In this document: in pieces, positions 5,126 to 13,807 of the stretch | How the letters are laid out: each line of letters opens with the position of its first letter | Position numbering within the stretch: position 1 is the first letter of the stretch | Virus record (IMG/VR): IMGVR_UViG_3300036846_000573 | Location: 1 to 61,379 of that record | Source: a virus | Length of the DNA: 61,379 bases | Strand: one strand, 5' to 3' | The notes under the pieces: model-generated | Told to the model about the DNA's origin: nothing | What the model saw: the letters and a program-made list of their open reading frames with translations, nothing else | Database searches by the model: none | Program-made: the position numbers and the translations under genes

Positions 5126-6287
5126 CGCGATGCATGTAATGCTAGACACGCATCTAGCAGCCATACAGGACGGCGAGAGGGCCGTCGGCATTGTCATGGA
5201 GAGCCCGCCGGGTATCGGCAAGACGGCGAACGTGTTTGTTTATTGCCACAACCTCGCCGTCGCGCTCAACGAGCCGGTCGCGCTGGTGCAGCAGATGTTC
5301 GCCACGTTCACCGGGCCTGACGTCAGGGGGTTCATGATCCCGGTCAAGTCGCAGGTGCCGGGCGAGCTACCGCAGACTGTTTTCAGTCTACCGCCCTGGT
5401 ATCCGACACATCAGAATATATGGGTGGTCGAGCCTTCCGGCGTGTGGTGGAAGCCCGGCACCTGGAAAGGCGAGATGCCCGATGTGGGCGTGCTGTTCCT
5501 CGACGAGTGGGGGCAGGCGGACGACGAAGTTAAGAAGCCGAGTGCCGAACTAATATATAACGCCACGGTGGGCACCGTCGAGCTACCGCCGCGCTGGCGG
5601 GTCTGCGCCGCGACAAACAGGACGGTGGATCGCTCGGGCGTCATGCGGGAGATGATGTTTATCGTCAATCGCAGGTTATTGGTTAAAATCTCGGGCGAGG
5701 TCAAGCCGTGGATCGAGTGGAACGACAATCTGCCGGAGGCGCGGCGGTGTCACGAGATGATCGTCACTTTCGTGCAGCAACATCCGTCTGTCGTGTTTCG
5801 CGACACGGTGCCGGACGGGACCGATCCATATTGCACGCCGCGCTCGCTGGTTATGACGGACCGCGTGCTTAAATCTATGCGCAGCGACGACGATAAAAAG
5901 GCCGGCCGGTTGCCGACCACCGACCTTGCACGCGAGGCGGCGGCGGGACTGATAGGCGAGGGCGCGGCGGCGCAGTTCTTTGTGCATATGCGGTTCTTTA
6001 ACGAGATCCCGATGCTAGCGGATATCGAGACCGATCCGCGTAACGCCATCTTACCTAAGGGCAAGGACGGGCAGATGGTGTGCTGCTATATGCTGGCCCG
6101 GCAGATCACCGAGAAGAACTGTTCGGCTTTGGTGACTTATATCTCGCGCATGAACGACGAGATGCAGATCATGGCGTGTGGGGTTTTTAATTCAACCGCG
6201 CCCGCACAAAAAATCCTGCTCGCGACCAAGGAGTATCAAGCGCTGCTGTTCAAACATAAGAACGTGCTGCGCGCTAGCGAGAGCTAA
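5112..6287 (+). CDS. MoxR/CobS-type AAA+ ATPase
   Basis: 391 residues with a complete AAA+ core: P-loop ESPPGIGKT (30-38), Walker B VLFLDEWGQ (127-135, D131 and E132), sensor 1 in CAATNR (165-170) and a following R-rich segment. MoxR and CobS ATPases load or remodel partners that carry a von Willebrand A domain. This window provides one at 8787-10232, and a DUF3150-like protein lies between them, the same trio as on integrative elements such as SXT. The substrate is unknown; a chaperone acting on a host or phage metalloprotein is the general expectation for the family. A 16-base palindrome overlaps its stop region (6283-6298). Confidence 0.85.
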   Translation: MNLNDAMHVMLDTHLAAIQDGERAVGIVMESPPGIGKTANVFVYCHNLAVALNEPVALVQQMFATFTGPDVRGFMIPVKSQVPGELPQTVFSLPPWYPTHQNIWVVEPSGVWWKPGTWKGEMPDVGVLFLDEWGQADDEVKKPSAELIYNATVGTVELPPRWRVCAATNRTVDRSGVMREMMFIVNRRLLVKISGEVKPWIEWNDNLPEARRCHEMIVTFVQQHPSVVFRDTVPDGTDPYCTPRSLVMTDRVLKSMRSDDDKKAGRLPTTDLAREAAAGLIGEGAAAQFFVHMRFFNEIPMLADIETDPRNAILPKGKDGQMVCCYMLARQITEKNCSALVTYISRMNDEMQIMACGVFNSTAPAQKILLATKEYQALLFKHKNVLRASES

Positions 6288-6298
6288 GCATGCTTAGC
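6283..6298. other. Perfect 16-base palindrome at gene end
   Basis: GCTAAGCATGCTTAGC contains the ATPase stop codon. A further GCTAAGCA follows at 6304. It could be a binding site or a weak hairpin. Confidence 0.6.
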
Positions 6299-6315
6299 TA
6301 TCGCTAAGCAATAAA

Positions 6316-6346
6316 GTTAGGGCGGGTGTTTACGATCCGCCCTAAC
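6316..6346 (+). terminator. Hairpin after ATPase gene, no T tract
   Basis: GTTAGGGCGG (6316-6325) pairs perfectly with CCGCCCTAAC (6337-6346) around an 11-base loop. There is no U tract, so it is either a processing or mRNA 3'-protection structure or a factor-dependent terminator. Confidence 0.5.
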
Positions 6347-6353
6347 GATACTA

Positions 6354-6366
6354 CACTACAGTAGTG
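6354..6366. promoter_or_regulatory. CACTAC palindrome (intergenic)
   Basis: CACTACAGTAGTG between the hairpin at 6316 and the start at 6385, directly before a GGAGC ribosome-like site. Confidence 0.5.
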
Positions 6367-6384
6367 GAGCTAGAGAGGTGACCA

Positions 6385-7149
6385 ATGCCCAAACGCGCGG
6401 CGGCGTTGAAATACAACCCGCATCGAACCAAACAAGGATTACCTACATTCGAGCTTAAATCAGTCTACCAGCGTGGGAGCGGCGCGGTTCAGCGCACGAT
6501 GAATGTGCGATGCGCCGAGTGCTTAGAGACAACATATCTGCCTTGGACCAGCGTGCTCAACACGCCGGAGATTGTCACTAAAAAGTTTCAAAGTTTAGGG
6601 TGGGAGTTCGATGCGTATAAATCACGCTCGTGCATCTGCCCGAAATGTCTGTCGGACAGCAAGCCGAAGCCTGAACCCTCGCAGGCTCGTGCTGATGCGA
6701 AGCTTGAACCCAAGCGCCTCGTCATACAGGCGCAGACGTTCATGAATAGTATAACACCACCACCACCACCACCACCACCACCACCGATGGAGCAACCGAT
6801 GGCGACAAACCAAACACCACCACCAACCGCACCGGCCCTAAAGCTCCCAAGAGCGATCACGGCCGACGAGCGGGCAAAGGTACGCGCGCTGCTGGATATT
6901 AATTTCGACGACACCAAGGGCATGTATATCGACGGATATTCCGACATGCGGATCGGTGCGGAGGTCAACGTGCCGTGGGCAACGGTCGCGATTATCCGCG
7001 AGGCGGCGTACGGACCCATACGGGAAGACCAGCGGGTTACCGAGATCCGCGCCGAGATTGCCAGACTACGTTCTGATATGTTATTGTTTAATAACAGGAT
7101 CGAGCAGGTCGAGGCTAAGATCAACAATCTTCTAAAGGACCCTAAATAG
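6385..7149 (+). CDS. Zinc-ribbon, HTH and coiled-coil protein with polyproline linker
   Basis: 254 residues. Residues 41-88 hold a zinc ribbon with CAEC (43-46) and C-I-C-P-K-C (83-88). A low-complexity linker follows, with ten consecutive prolines near 125-134 from a (CCA)n run in the DNA (6750-6784). Residues about 175-215 look like a helix-turn-helix (MRIGAEVNVPWATVAIIRE), and the end is a heptad-patterned coiled coil (EIARLRSDMLLFNNRIEQVEAKI in outline). The plan suits a DNA-binding regulator that dimerises. It is separated from upstream genes by a hairpin and a palindrome, so it may have its own control. No family name is assigned. Confidence 0.6.
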   Translation: MPKRAAALKYNPHRTKQGLPTFELKSVYQRGSGAVQRTMNVRCAECLETTYLPWTSVLNTPEIVTKKFQSLGWEFDAYKSRSCICPKCLSDSKPKPEPSQARADAKLEPKRLVIQAQTFMNSITPPPPPPPPPPMEQPMATNQTPPPTAPALKLPRAITADERAKVRALLDINFDDTKGMYIDGYSDMRIGAEVNVPWATVAIIREAAYGPIREDQRVTEIRAEIARLRSDMLLFNNRIEQVEAKINNLLKDPK

Positions 7150-7332
7150 ATGGCAACCGCACGAGCTTGCGAGGAATTACAACTTATCGCAGAATGCGAG
7201 AAGCTGATCTTCGCCATCCGGCAGATTGTCGCTAGCTGGGAAAGCGGCAACCTTGCTGCCTCTGTGAACGAGGCCCGAATATGTGCCGACGAGGTCGAGG
7301 ATTTTATCGTCAACCACTGTGACGACAACTAA
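7150..7332 (+). CDS. Hypothetical acidic helical protein, 60 aa
   Basis: Starts immediately after the previous stop. Codons 2-9 (ATARACEE) come from the dispersed DNA element at 7153-7175, so the true ancestral start may have been elsewhere. The rest, ELQLIAECEKLIFAIRQIV and EVEDFIVNHCDDN, looks like a two-helix hairpin. No family recognised. Confidence 0.55.
   Translation: MATARACEELQLIAECEKLIFAIRQIVASWESGNLAASVNEARICADEVEDFIVNHCDDN
7153..7175 (+). repeat. Dispersed early-region element, copy 3
   Basis: ACCGCACGAGCTTGCGAGG with flanks, at the second codon of the gene at 7150. Read A-T-A-R-A-C-E, the same frame as copy 1. Confidence 0.75.
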
Positions 7333-7350
7333 CAACTAGGAGCAACCACC

Positions 7351-8280
7351 ATGCAAGCCAACCAAGTACAATCTAATATCTTAGATAACACCACGATGAT
7401 CGACGCGATTCGCGAGACAGCCGTGCTCGCGAATGTGAGTATCTCGATGTGGGGCGGCACGAGTACCGATAATAACCTGTTGTCGGAAGTTAAAAAACAA
7501 CACAACGCGACAGGGGATGTCGGGAGGGTTATTAAAAATAAACTCGCCGGGGCGGACGAGAAGCTTAAAATCACTCGCAGCGCGCACGCGGCGGTGCGTA
7601 CCAAGTTCTACGAACTCACGCTATCATGGGTAAGCGACCCGCACGCGTTGCGCCAGACCGGCCCGCGCCTGCTGCCGCACGCGTTATTTAACACGTTCAT
7701 GACCGAGATGGGGAGACTAAAGCGCGAGGCCGAGGCCGCGCTGGAGGACTTCCTGGCGGACTATCCGTCGCTGGTAACCAAGGCCAAGGCCAATCTCGGG
7801 ACGATGGCGGACACGAATTACCCGGACGTGGACGAGTTGCGCGGGTTGTTCCGTATCAGTTTCGACTGGGAGCCGATACCCGACGGCTCGCAGTTCAGGG
7901 GTCTGGAGAGCAACGTGCTCGGTAAATTGTCAAACCACTTGCATAAGAAGCAACAGCGGCAGATTGCCGGCGCGCAGGCGGAGATGTGGGCCGAGGCGCG
8001 GCAGCGCGTCGAGCACATGGTCGAGAGGCTGGCAACCACGACGGGTAGTGACGCGCCAAAGTTCAAGTCGGCGACGATCGACGCGGTGCGTTCGCTGATA
8101 ACCCTGATGCCCGGGTGGAATATCACCGGCGACCCAAAGGTGGCGGAGATCACCCAGGATCTGGAGAGACTTTTACTTGGCGTCGACGCGCAGGAATTAC
8201 GTAAGGACGAGCGGATGCGCAACGACGTGGCGCAGCAGGCCCGCAGCGTCGCGGACAAGATGAAAAGCTGGGGCGTGTGA
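7351..8280 (+). CDS. DUF3150-like protein of the ATPase-VWA module
   Basis: 309 residues, alpha-helical. The N-terminal segment around LANVSISMWGGTSTDNNLL and the later FRISFDWEPIPDG resemble DUF3150 proteins, which sit between CobS-like ATPases and VWA proteins in integrative elements and phages. The resemblance is from memory of the pattern and the gene neighbourhood, not a search. No enzymatic motif is visible; it is probably an adaptor linking the ATPase at 5112 to the VWA protein at 8787. GGAGC at 7339-7343 sets the start. The following gene starts one base after its stop. Confidence 0.55.
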   Translation: MQANQVQSNILDNTTMIDAIRETAVLANVSISMWGGTSTDNNLLSEVKKQHNATGDVGRVIKNKLAGADEKLKITRSAHAAVRTKFYELTLSWVSDPHALRQTGPRLLPHALFNTFMTEMGRLKREAEAALEDFLADYPSLVTKAKANLGTMADTNYPDVDELRGLFRISFDWEPIPDGSQFRGLESNVLGKLSNHLHKKQQRQIAGAQAEMWAEARQRVEHMVERLATTTGSDAPKFKSATIDAVRSLITLMPGWNITGDPKVAEITQDLERLLLGVDAQELRKDERMRNDVAQQARSVADKMKSWGV

Positions 8281-8281
8281 G

Positions 8282-8818
8282 GTGGCAGAGAAAATTCAAA
8301 AGAAAGTATTGCATAGCTGGGATGGTATGTGGTGCCGTCATTGCGGCTGGAGGTACGACCGCGTCCCGTCAGTATGGTGTCATATTGTCACCCACGACAT
8401 GCCGCGCTTCCATGTATTTTTAACCATGGCGGCGCGGCACAGCGTGAATTATCGCTATGTCAACGTCGTTGAACTAAAGCCACGGAGCAAGCATCTTCCC
8501 GTTAGCATTAGGTCAAGAGAGGTGAAGCAGGTATTATGGCGCTCGATCACGCCGTTGCGTATCACTGCGAGCACGGTCGAGTATGGGTATCTAGACCTAA
8601 GCTCAGCCGGTCCCGCTATCGAGATGTTCGCGCACGCTAAGAACGTGATCGAGAAACTCGACAGGATGAACCTGTCACTACAGGTAGCGGATTTAGAGGA
8701 CGAGCTAGGGTTAGAAGGTAAAGGCGACCGCACGAGCTTGCGAGGTGTCGCCGAGTTATTCAACCATCTATGGAGCGAGGAACTAAATGTCCAGTCATCG
8801 GATGTCTCTGCCGCGTAA
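8282..8818 (+). CDS. Hypothetical protein with N-terminal zinc-finger-like motif
   Basis: 178 residues from a GTG start directly behind the previous stop. The N-terminal region has C-R-H-C near 18-21 and C-H-I-V-T-H near 33-38, a C2H2-like arrangement. The remainder is alpha/beta with no known motif. DNA near codon 150 is the dispersed element (8724-8745, read R-T-S-L-R-G), and a variant CACTAC palindrome lies at 8676-8689. It overlaps the metallopeptidase/VWA gene by 32 bases, so the two are probably produced together. Function unknown. Confidence 0.55.
   Translation: MAEKIQKKVLHSWDGMWCRHCGWRYDRVPSVWCHIVTHDMPRFHVFLTMAARHSVNYRYVNVVELKPRSKHLPVSIRSREVKQVLWRSITPLRITASTVEYGYLDLSSAGPAIEMFAHAKNVIEKLDRMNLSLQVADLEDELGLEGKGDRTSLRGVAELFNHLWSEELNVQSSDVSAA
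8724..8745 (+). repeat. Dispersed early-region element, copy 4
   Basis: ACCGCACGAGCTTGCGAGG with flanking GCG. Read D-R-T-S-L-R-G, a frame different from copies 1-3. Confidence 0.75.
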
Positions 8819-10232
8819 GGTCGTCCTTACCCGGGAGCAGGAAGAGACGCGGCTTGCGGCGCACGCTGCGTTTATGAAATACGCGGCGTTCTTTGCGTAT
8901 TTTTACTATGATCAGGTCGAGGAATATCCCACGCTGGGAGTGCCGACGGCGGCGACCGACGGCAAGCGGCACTTTTTCAATCCGGAATATTATTCTAAAC
9001 TAAAACCCTTGGAGCGCTGTTTCGCCAAGGCGCACGAGGTCTGGCATATAATTTATAAACATCCCCAGCGCATGAAGTTCTATGCGCAGCAGGGGAACCT
9101 CGATGGGTTGCCGTTCATCCCCGCGTTATTTAATACTGCAGCGGATTACGTTATTAATGCAGACCTGATTGCCAGCAAGATAGGCACCTGCAACCCGAAC
9201 TGGTTGTACGACCCGAGATTCACAGGCGATATGCTGGCGGAGGATGTGTATAAGATATTATACAACGAGTTGCCCAAGCCGCCGCCACAACCGCCGGGTC
9301 GAGGCAAAGGTCCAGAGGGTTACCCCGGCCCCGGTGGTAAGCCGGGCGACGAGAAAGGTCCGGGGGGTTATCCTGGCCCCACGACTGGTAGTGGGGACGA
9401 GCCCAACGACGAACCCCAACCCGGCGAACCAACCATAACCGGGTTCAAGCCAAAGACCTATGGCGGCAAGAACTCCCCGCCGGATAAGGTGGCCGAAGCC
9501 AACAACGGCATGATGGACGAGATCCTGCCGCCGATGACCGACCCGGATACCGGCAAAGACGACGTGGCGTCGGAGATGGAGTTCAAGGAAGCCATCGCGC
9601 GAGCGGTCGACGAGGTGGAGAAATCCCACGGCACATTGCCCGGAAGTATCAAGCGGGTGGTGAAAGATATCCTGGAGCCGCAGGTCGAGTGGCGCGAGAA
9701 GATCCGCATGGAGGTGACCGGCAAGATCGGGTGGCGCGGCGAGACGTGGGAGCGGCCCAACCGCAGGCGATTGGTTTTATCTGCGATGGGCAGCGGGCTG
9801 CCGGTGTACATGCCGGGGCGCTCGCGGTTCGGTGCCGAGCTTGTGGTCTGCGTCGTGGATAACTCCGGCAGTATCAGCGAGCGGGAGCTAAGCGCGTTCT
9901 TTGGCGAGATGAACGGGATACTCTCGGATTGCAGGCCCAAGAACATCATGGTGATCTGGTGCGACGCTAAAATTCATCGGGTTGCCGAGGCGTCGAGCCT
10001 GGACGAGCTAAGCGACATCAGGGTGAAGGGATCGACAGGCGGCGGCGGCACCGACTTCAAGCCGCCATTCGAGTATCTGTCGGAGAAGAACCTTAAGCCC
10101 GACACGCTGGTGTATCTCACCGATATGGAGCCGGGTTATGGCTGGCCCGCCGACCCGGGTTATCCAACAATCTGGTGCGCGACGACGGATCGCGTGGGTC
10201 CGTTCGGCGAGACCGTGCGCGTTAAGGTGTAA
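8787..10232 (+). CDS. Metallopeptidase-VWA protein (DUF2201-like)
   Basis: 481 residues. The N-terminal domain carries a zincin signature HEVWH (83-87), followed by helices to about 160. A Pro/Gly-rich linker covers about 165-230. The C-terminal domain is von Willebrand A-like with a MIDAS motif D-N-S-G-S near 355 and a later T-D-M strand. This is the layout of DUF2201 proteins, the usual partners of MoxR ATPases, and the ATPase is encoded at 5112 in the same operon. It might be a metal-inserting or proteolytic remodelling pair; the substrate is unknown. An alternative start is the ATG at 8802. Confidence 0.8.
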   Translation: MSSHRMSLPRKVVLTREQEETRLAAHAAFMKYAAFFAYFYYDQVEEYPTLGVPTAATDGKRHFFNPEYYSKLKPLERCFAKAHEVWHIIYKHPQRMKFYAQQGNLDGLPFIPALFNTAADYVINADLIASKIGTCNPNWLYDPRFTGDMLAEDVYKILYNELPKPPPQPPGRGKGPEGYPGPGGKPGDEKGPGGYPGPTTGSGDEPNDEPQPGEPTITGFKPKTYGGKNSPPDKVAEANNGMMDEILPPMTDPDTGKDDVASEMEFKEAIARAVDEVEKSHGTLPGSIKRVVKDILEPQVEWREKIRMEVTGKIGWRGETWERPNRRRLVLSAMGSGLPVYMPGRSRFGAELVVCVVDNSGSISERELSAFFGEMNGILSDCRPKNIMVIWCDAKIHRVAEASSLDELSDIRVKGSTGGGGTDFKPPFEYLSEKNLKPDTLVYLTDMEPGYGWPADPGYPTIWCATTDRVGPFGETVRVKV

Positions 10233-10256
10233 TAAGTTAACCAATGGAGCAAGACG

Positions 10257-10460
10257 ATGAGCGAGTATGCGTTTGATATAAAATTATGGGCCGTTGTTCG
10301 CATCACCGCTAACAGCGAGGCGGAGGCGCGCAAGCTGCTAAGCAAGATCGACTGCATCGGCCTCGCCTACCACGACAACGATATCGTGCTGACCGAGGCT
10401 AGCATCGAGGACGATGGCGGCCAGAGCGAGCTATTCGAGATCGACAGCGAGCCGGTATGA
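10257..10460 (+). CDS. Hypothetical acidic protein, 67 aa
   Basis: Starts after the conserved leader TTAACCAATGGAGCAA used by several genes here. Composition is acidic. An N-terminal strand (FDIKLWAVVRITANS) and a helix (EAEARKLLSKI) make a ferredoxin-like beta-alpha-beta outline, common in small phage proteins. No family is assigned. Its stop overlaps the next ATG (ATGA). Confidence 0.6.
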   Translation: MSEYAFDIKLWAVVRITANSEAEARKLLSKIDCIGLAYHDNDIVLTEASIEDDGGQSELFEIDSEPV

Positions 10461-10789
10461 GCGACGATGATAAGCCGGGAAGGATAACTCTGCGCCCGGT
10501 GACACTCCCGGTGTTGACACCGGGGGTGCACAACCCCGAAGATGCACCGTGGTGGGAGTTCACCTGCGACGAAGTGGACCCCACGACGGTCGTGACACAG
10601 TGGATGGGGCAGGCCGCTCAGGTTTTTGGGCAGCGGCTTGCCAACCGTGCGGCGAGCGGCAGCGTCATCGTCGAGTGTATGTATATGTCGCTCGATGGAG
10701 CGAGCGGACTATACAGGGTAATAGCCCACGGTCGTCGAGTTCATAACTACATCGTGATCAGTCGCGGTGACATGGTCGAGAAACCTTAA
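10457..10789 (+). CDS. Hypothetical protein, 110 aa
   Basis: Unrecognised. The N-terminal 25 residues are Pro/Thr-rich and probably extended. A tryptophan pair (PWWEFTCDE) opens a compact domain with a VIVECMYMSLDG strand and a final HNYIVISRG strand. A variant CACTAC palindrome (10582-10594) lies in the coding sequence as D-P-T-T-V-V-T. Coupled to the previous gene. Confidence 0.6.
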   Translation: MSDDDKPGRITLRPVTLPVLTPGVHNPEDAPWWEFTCDEVDPTTVVTQWMGQAAQVFGQRLANRAASGSVIVECMYMSLDGASGLYRVIAHGRRVHNYIVISRGDMVEKP

Positions 10790-10804
10790 AATGGAGCTAC
10801 CACA

Positions 10805-11569
10805 ATGCCTAACTGGAAAATCACGGATAATCTTAAGTGGGAGGTCAAGCGTGAGGTAACTCGCCTGATGGAGCTGCGCGTCAAGGCGGTGTATCAGGAC
10901 TTCCCGCTGAGCCACAACGACATTGAGCGGGCGACGACACCGGAGTGGGCGCGCAGGAATTTAGCGGAGTTAAAGAAAGCCGGGGCCGAGTCGATCACGC
11001 GGACCGATAGGATTAATGCCAGACTTAGCGGCGAGGGTATCACGCGGGCAGCATTGGTGGGTATGCACTCGGATAAACAATTATATTATATGTACGAAGC
11101 GCAAGCCCACTGGCGCTACGCCAGGGATGAGTTCAAGAAACATGACACCGGCAAGCTGCCGTTCGATCTTAGCGTGCTAGACCCGGAGACCAGGGCTAAG
11201 CTTGTCACCTGGGTCAACACCGCTGTTCGAGAGCGGCGCATCTGTTCTGGCACCGAGAACTTGGCGGGGGTGTTCCTATCCTCCTATTGCCCGACACTGG
11301 CGCATATGAATGCGCGCTGGCCGGACCTGAAGGTGGTATTCGGCAAGCTCGACGGTAACTGGCCGCAACGTATACGTAACCTGCCGATGCGCGAGTTGTC
11401 ACGCTGGCAGTGGCCGGAGCAGTATAATTCTGAGCGCGACTGGTTCGAGTCGAACAAGCTGCGCCTGGAAGCAGCGGGGCAAGTCCTGGCCGGGGCATTA
11501 TTCCTCGACCGTAAGGTGGAGTACCCAAAGACCAGCACGTCGGGTATCATCGATAGTTGGGAGGGGTGA
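10805..11569 (+). CDS. Hypothetical helical protein upstream of polymerase
   Basis: 254 residues, no family recognised. Basic, helical N-terminus (KWEVKREVTRLMELRVKAVY), many Arg and Trp residues, and no catalytic motif. The gene abuts the DNA polymerase GTG start (11571) with a one-base gap, so it is a candidate polymerase accessory protein by context only. The ribosome site is GGAGCTACC in the conserved leader at 10794-10804. Confidence 0.6.
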   Translation: MPNWKITDNLKWEVKREVTRLMELRVKAVYQDFPLSHNDIERATTPEWARRNLAELKKAGAESITRTDRINARLSGEGITRAALVGMHSDKQLYYMYEAQAHWRYARDEFKKHDTGKLPFDLSVLDPETRAKLVTWVNTAVRERRICSGTENLAGVFLSSYCPTLAHMNARWPDLKVVFGKLDGNWPQRIRNLPMRELSRWQWPEQYNSERDWFESNKLRLEAAGQVLAGALFLDRKVEYPKTSTSGIIDSWEG

Positions 11570-11570
11570 G

Positions 11571-13487
11571 GTGATAATTTCGGGGGATTTCGAGACATAC
11601 TGGTCCAAGGATTATTCCCTAACCAAGCTGTCAGAGGTCGAGTACGTCCTCGACCCGAGGTTCCAGGTCATCATGCTCGCCCTCAAGCTGGGTGACCAAC
11701 CTAGTAAGGTATATGTCGGATACGACGCTATCGCCCGCCGCCTCCAGTCCATCGACTGGGGGCGCGCGGCGTGGCTGAGCCATAACACCCGCTTTGATGG
11801 AAGTATTCTAAGCTGGCACTTTGGCTATGTGCCGAAGCTTTATCTCGACACGCTGAGCATGGCCCGCGCGACGACGCACTGGGTCACCGGGCGTTCGTCG
11901 CTGGCGAAAATCTCCGAGTACCTCAAGCTCCCGCCTAAAGGCGACGAGGTCGTGCGTGCTATGGACAAGCGCCTGGAGGATTTTACCTATGAAGAATTAG
12001 AAAATTATAAAACCTACTGCATGCGGGACAATGATAACTGTTATGAGATATTTAAAAAACTCAGGCCCATATTCTCGGCCAGTGAGCTACAAATAATAGA
12101 TTTAATTTTGCGCATGTTCATCCAGCCGCAAGTGGTTCTCGATACGAGCGTGCTGTCGAGATACCTACAAAATGTGCAGGCCGAGAAGGCTGAGATCCTT
12201 GACCGGGTTCTCGGTGGTATCGACAAGGGCGTGTTTAGCTCGAATCAAAAGTTTGCTAGACTGCTGGAAGACTACGGCGTCGATGTGCCGATGAAACTAT
12301 CCCCGACCACGGGCAAGCTTATCCCTGCCACCGCGCGCAACGACCGTGCGTTTAAACTACTATGCGCCGACGAGGAGCAGCCGCCCGAGGTGCAGGCGCT
12401 GCTGCATGCCCGAGTCAGCGTCAAATCGACGATCGAGGAGACCCGCACCGCAAACCTGCTGCGCCTGTCCTGTTGCAACTGGCCCGATAAGACCAAGGGC
12501 TGGGGGCCGGTGCCGCTCAAATACTCTGGCGCGCGCACGCATCGGCTATCAGGTGACGGCGGCACCAACTGGCAGAACTTCAAACGCGGGTCGCCGATAC
12601 GCGAGGCCATCATGGCCCCGCCGGGCTACCGGGTGGTGCACCGGGACGCATCGCAGATCGAGGCGCGCATGGTGGCATGGCTGGCGCAGTGCCATAGCCT
12701 TACCTCCGCCTTTGCCATGGGCCGGGATGTCTACTCCGAGTTTGCCACCGCGATATATGGGCGCGGGATAACCAAGGCCAACACGCTGGAAAGATTTGTC
12801 GGCAAGACTGCAATCCTGGGTCTCGGTTATGGCTGCGGCGTTGAGAAGTTTCAGCATATGTTATTCATTGGCAATGGCGGCCTGAGCCTCAACGTGACGC
12901 CGGAGTTTGCCAAGTCTACAGTTTACCAATATCGCAATACATACTACGAGATCCCCGCATTGTGGGCGCATGTCGAACATTTGCTGGCGGATCTGGTGCA
13001 GCTAGCGCGCCGCCCCCGCCAGTTCTCGTTCTTCGAGTCACTACACACAGCGATGCCCTCGCTCTCACTACCAGTCGTGACAGGGTTCGATGCATTATGG
13101 TTACCCAACGGATTATGTATTAACTATCCAAACATCAGGTGGTATCGCGACGACCAGACCGGCAAGTGGGAGTTGTGCTACGACGACCCGCAGGGCGTGC
13201 GTAAGATTTATGGCGCCAAAGGCGTCGAGAATATCTCGCAGGCGCTAGCCCGGATCGTCGTGACCGACGCGATGGTACGTACGTACCAAGCAACGGGTTA
13301 CCGGCCGTTTCTGTCGACGCATGATAGTTTGGATTACTGCGTGCCGGAGGACAAGGCCGAGGAAATCGACGCCATGTTATCGAGCCAGTTCGGTATCACG
13401 CCGGACTGGGCAGAGGGCTTGCCCTTGGCAAGCGAAGGCGGCTGGGGGCGCACGCTGCTGGAGGCAGAGCGGGGAGTGAACGCATGA
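11571..13487 (+). CDS. Family A DNA polymerase with 3'-5' exonuclease
   Basis: 638 residues. Exonuclease motifs: GDFETY (5-10), NTRFD near 70, and the YCMRDND region near 145. Polymerase motif A is VVHRDASQIEARM (about 354-366), motif B is FVGKTAILGLGYG (about 406-418), and motif C is THDSLDY (about 582-588). All the expected metal-binding acidic residues are visible. Length matches phage replicative polymerases of this class. It starts from GTG with GAGGGGTGAG before it and overlaps the next gene by ATGA. It should replicate the phage genome with the primase-helicase at 20976. Confidence 0.95.
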   Translation: MIISGDFETYWSKDYSLTKLSEVEYVLDPRFQVIMLALKLGDQPSKVYVGYDAIARRLQSIDWGRAAWLSHNTRFDGSILSWHFGYVPKLYLDTLSMARATTHWVTGRSSLAKISEYLKLPPKGDEVVRAMDKRLEDFTYEELENYKTYCMRDNDNCYEIFKKLRPIFSASELQIIDLILRMFIQPQVVLDTSVLSRYLQNVQAEKAEILDRVLGGIDKGVFSSNQKFARLLEDYGVDVPMKLSPTTGKLIPATARNDRAFKLLCADEEQPPEVQALLHARVSVKSTIEETRTANLLRLSCCNWPDKTKGWGPVPLKYSGARTHRLSGDGGTNWQNFKRGSPIREAIMAPPGYRVVHRDASQIEARMVAWLAQCHSLTSAFAMGRDVYSEFATAIYGRGITKANTLERFVGKTAILGLGYGCGVEKFQHMLFIGNGGLSLNVTPEFAKSTVYQYRNTYYEIPALWAHVEHLLADLVQLARRPRQFSFFESLHTAMPSLSLPVVTGFDALWLPNGLCINYPNIRWYRDDQTGKWELCYDDPQGVRKIYGAKGVENISQALARIVVTDAMVRTYQATGYRPFLSTHDSLDYCVPEDKAEEIDAMLSSQFGITPDWAEGLPLASEGGWGRTLLEAERGVNA

Positions 13488-13807
13488 GCGTGTGGCATTA
13501 TACCCCGACGCCGTCGACTGCCGCCGCGATGGCGGTGCTGCGGGCACACCGCGCGGCTCAGATCGCCATTGCCCAGCAGGTTGCGGTGCATCTTATCAGG
13601 CGGAAGGGCAAGACCAACAGCCGCGAGGTGTGGGAGGTCATGCGCCTGACCGGCGTGCTCGACACGACGGTCAAGGACCACTGGCTGGGGGCGGTGTTTC
13701 GCGACAAGGCGGTGTTTAAATGGACCGGCACCTACGTGATACCGACGCTGCCCAATGGCACGCTGATCCACCAGCAGCGTCACGTAAAGGAATGGACATT
13801 AATATGA
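13484..13807 (+). CDS. Hypothetical HTH-like basic protein, 107 aa
   Basis: Small basic protein between polymerase and nuclease, joined to both by ATGA overlaps. Residues 15-45 form an alanine-rich helix. Residues about 45-80 (RKGKTNSREVWEVMRLTGVL, then HWLGAVFRDK) look like a winged-helix or helix-turn-helix, and the end is a short beta hairpin (KWTGTYV). A DNA-binding accessory role in replication is plausible. No family is assigned. Confidence 0.55.
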   Translation: MSVWHYTPTPSTAAAMAVLRAHRAAQIAIAQQVAVHLIRRKGKTNSREVWEVMRLTGVLDTTVKDHWLGAVFRDKAVFKWTGTYVIPTLPNGTLIHQQRHVKEWTLI

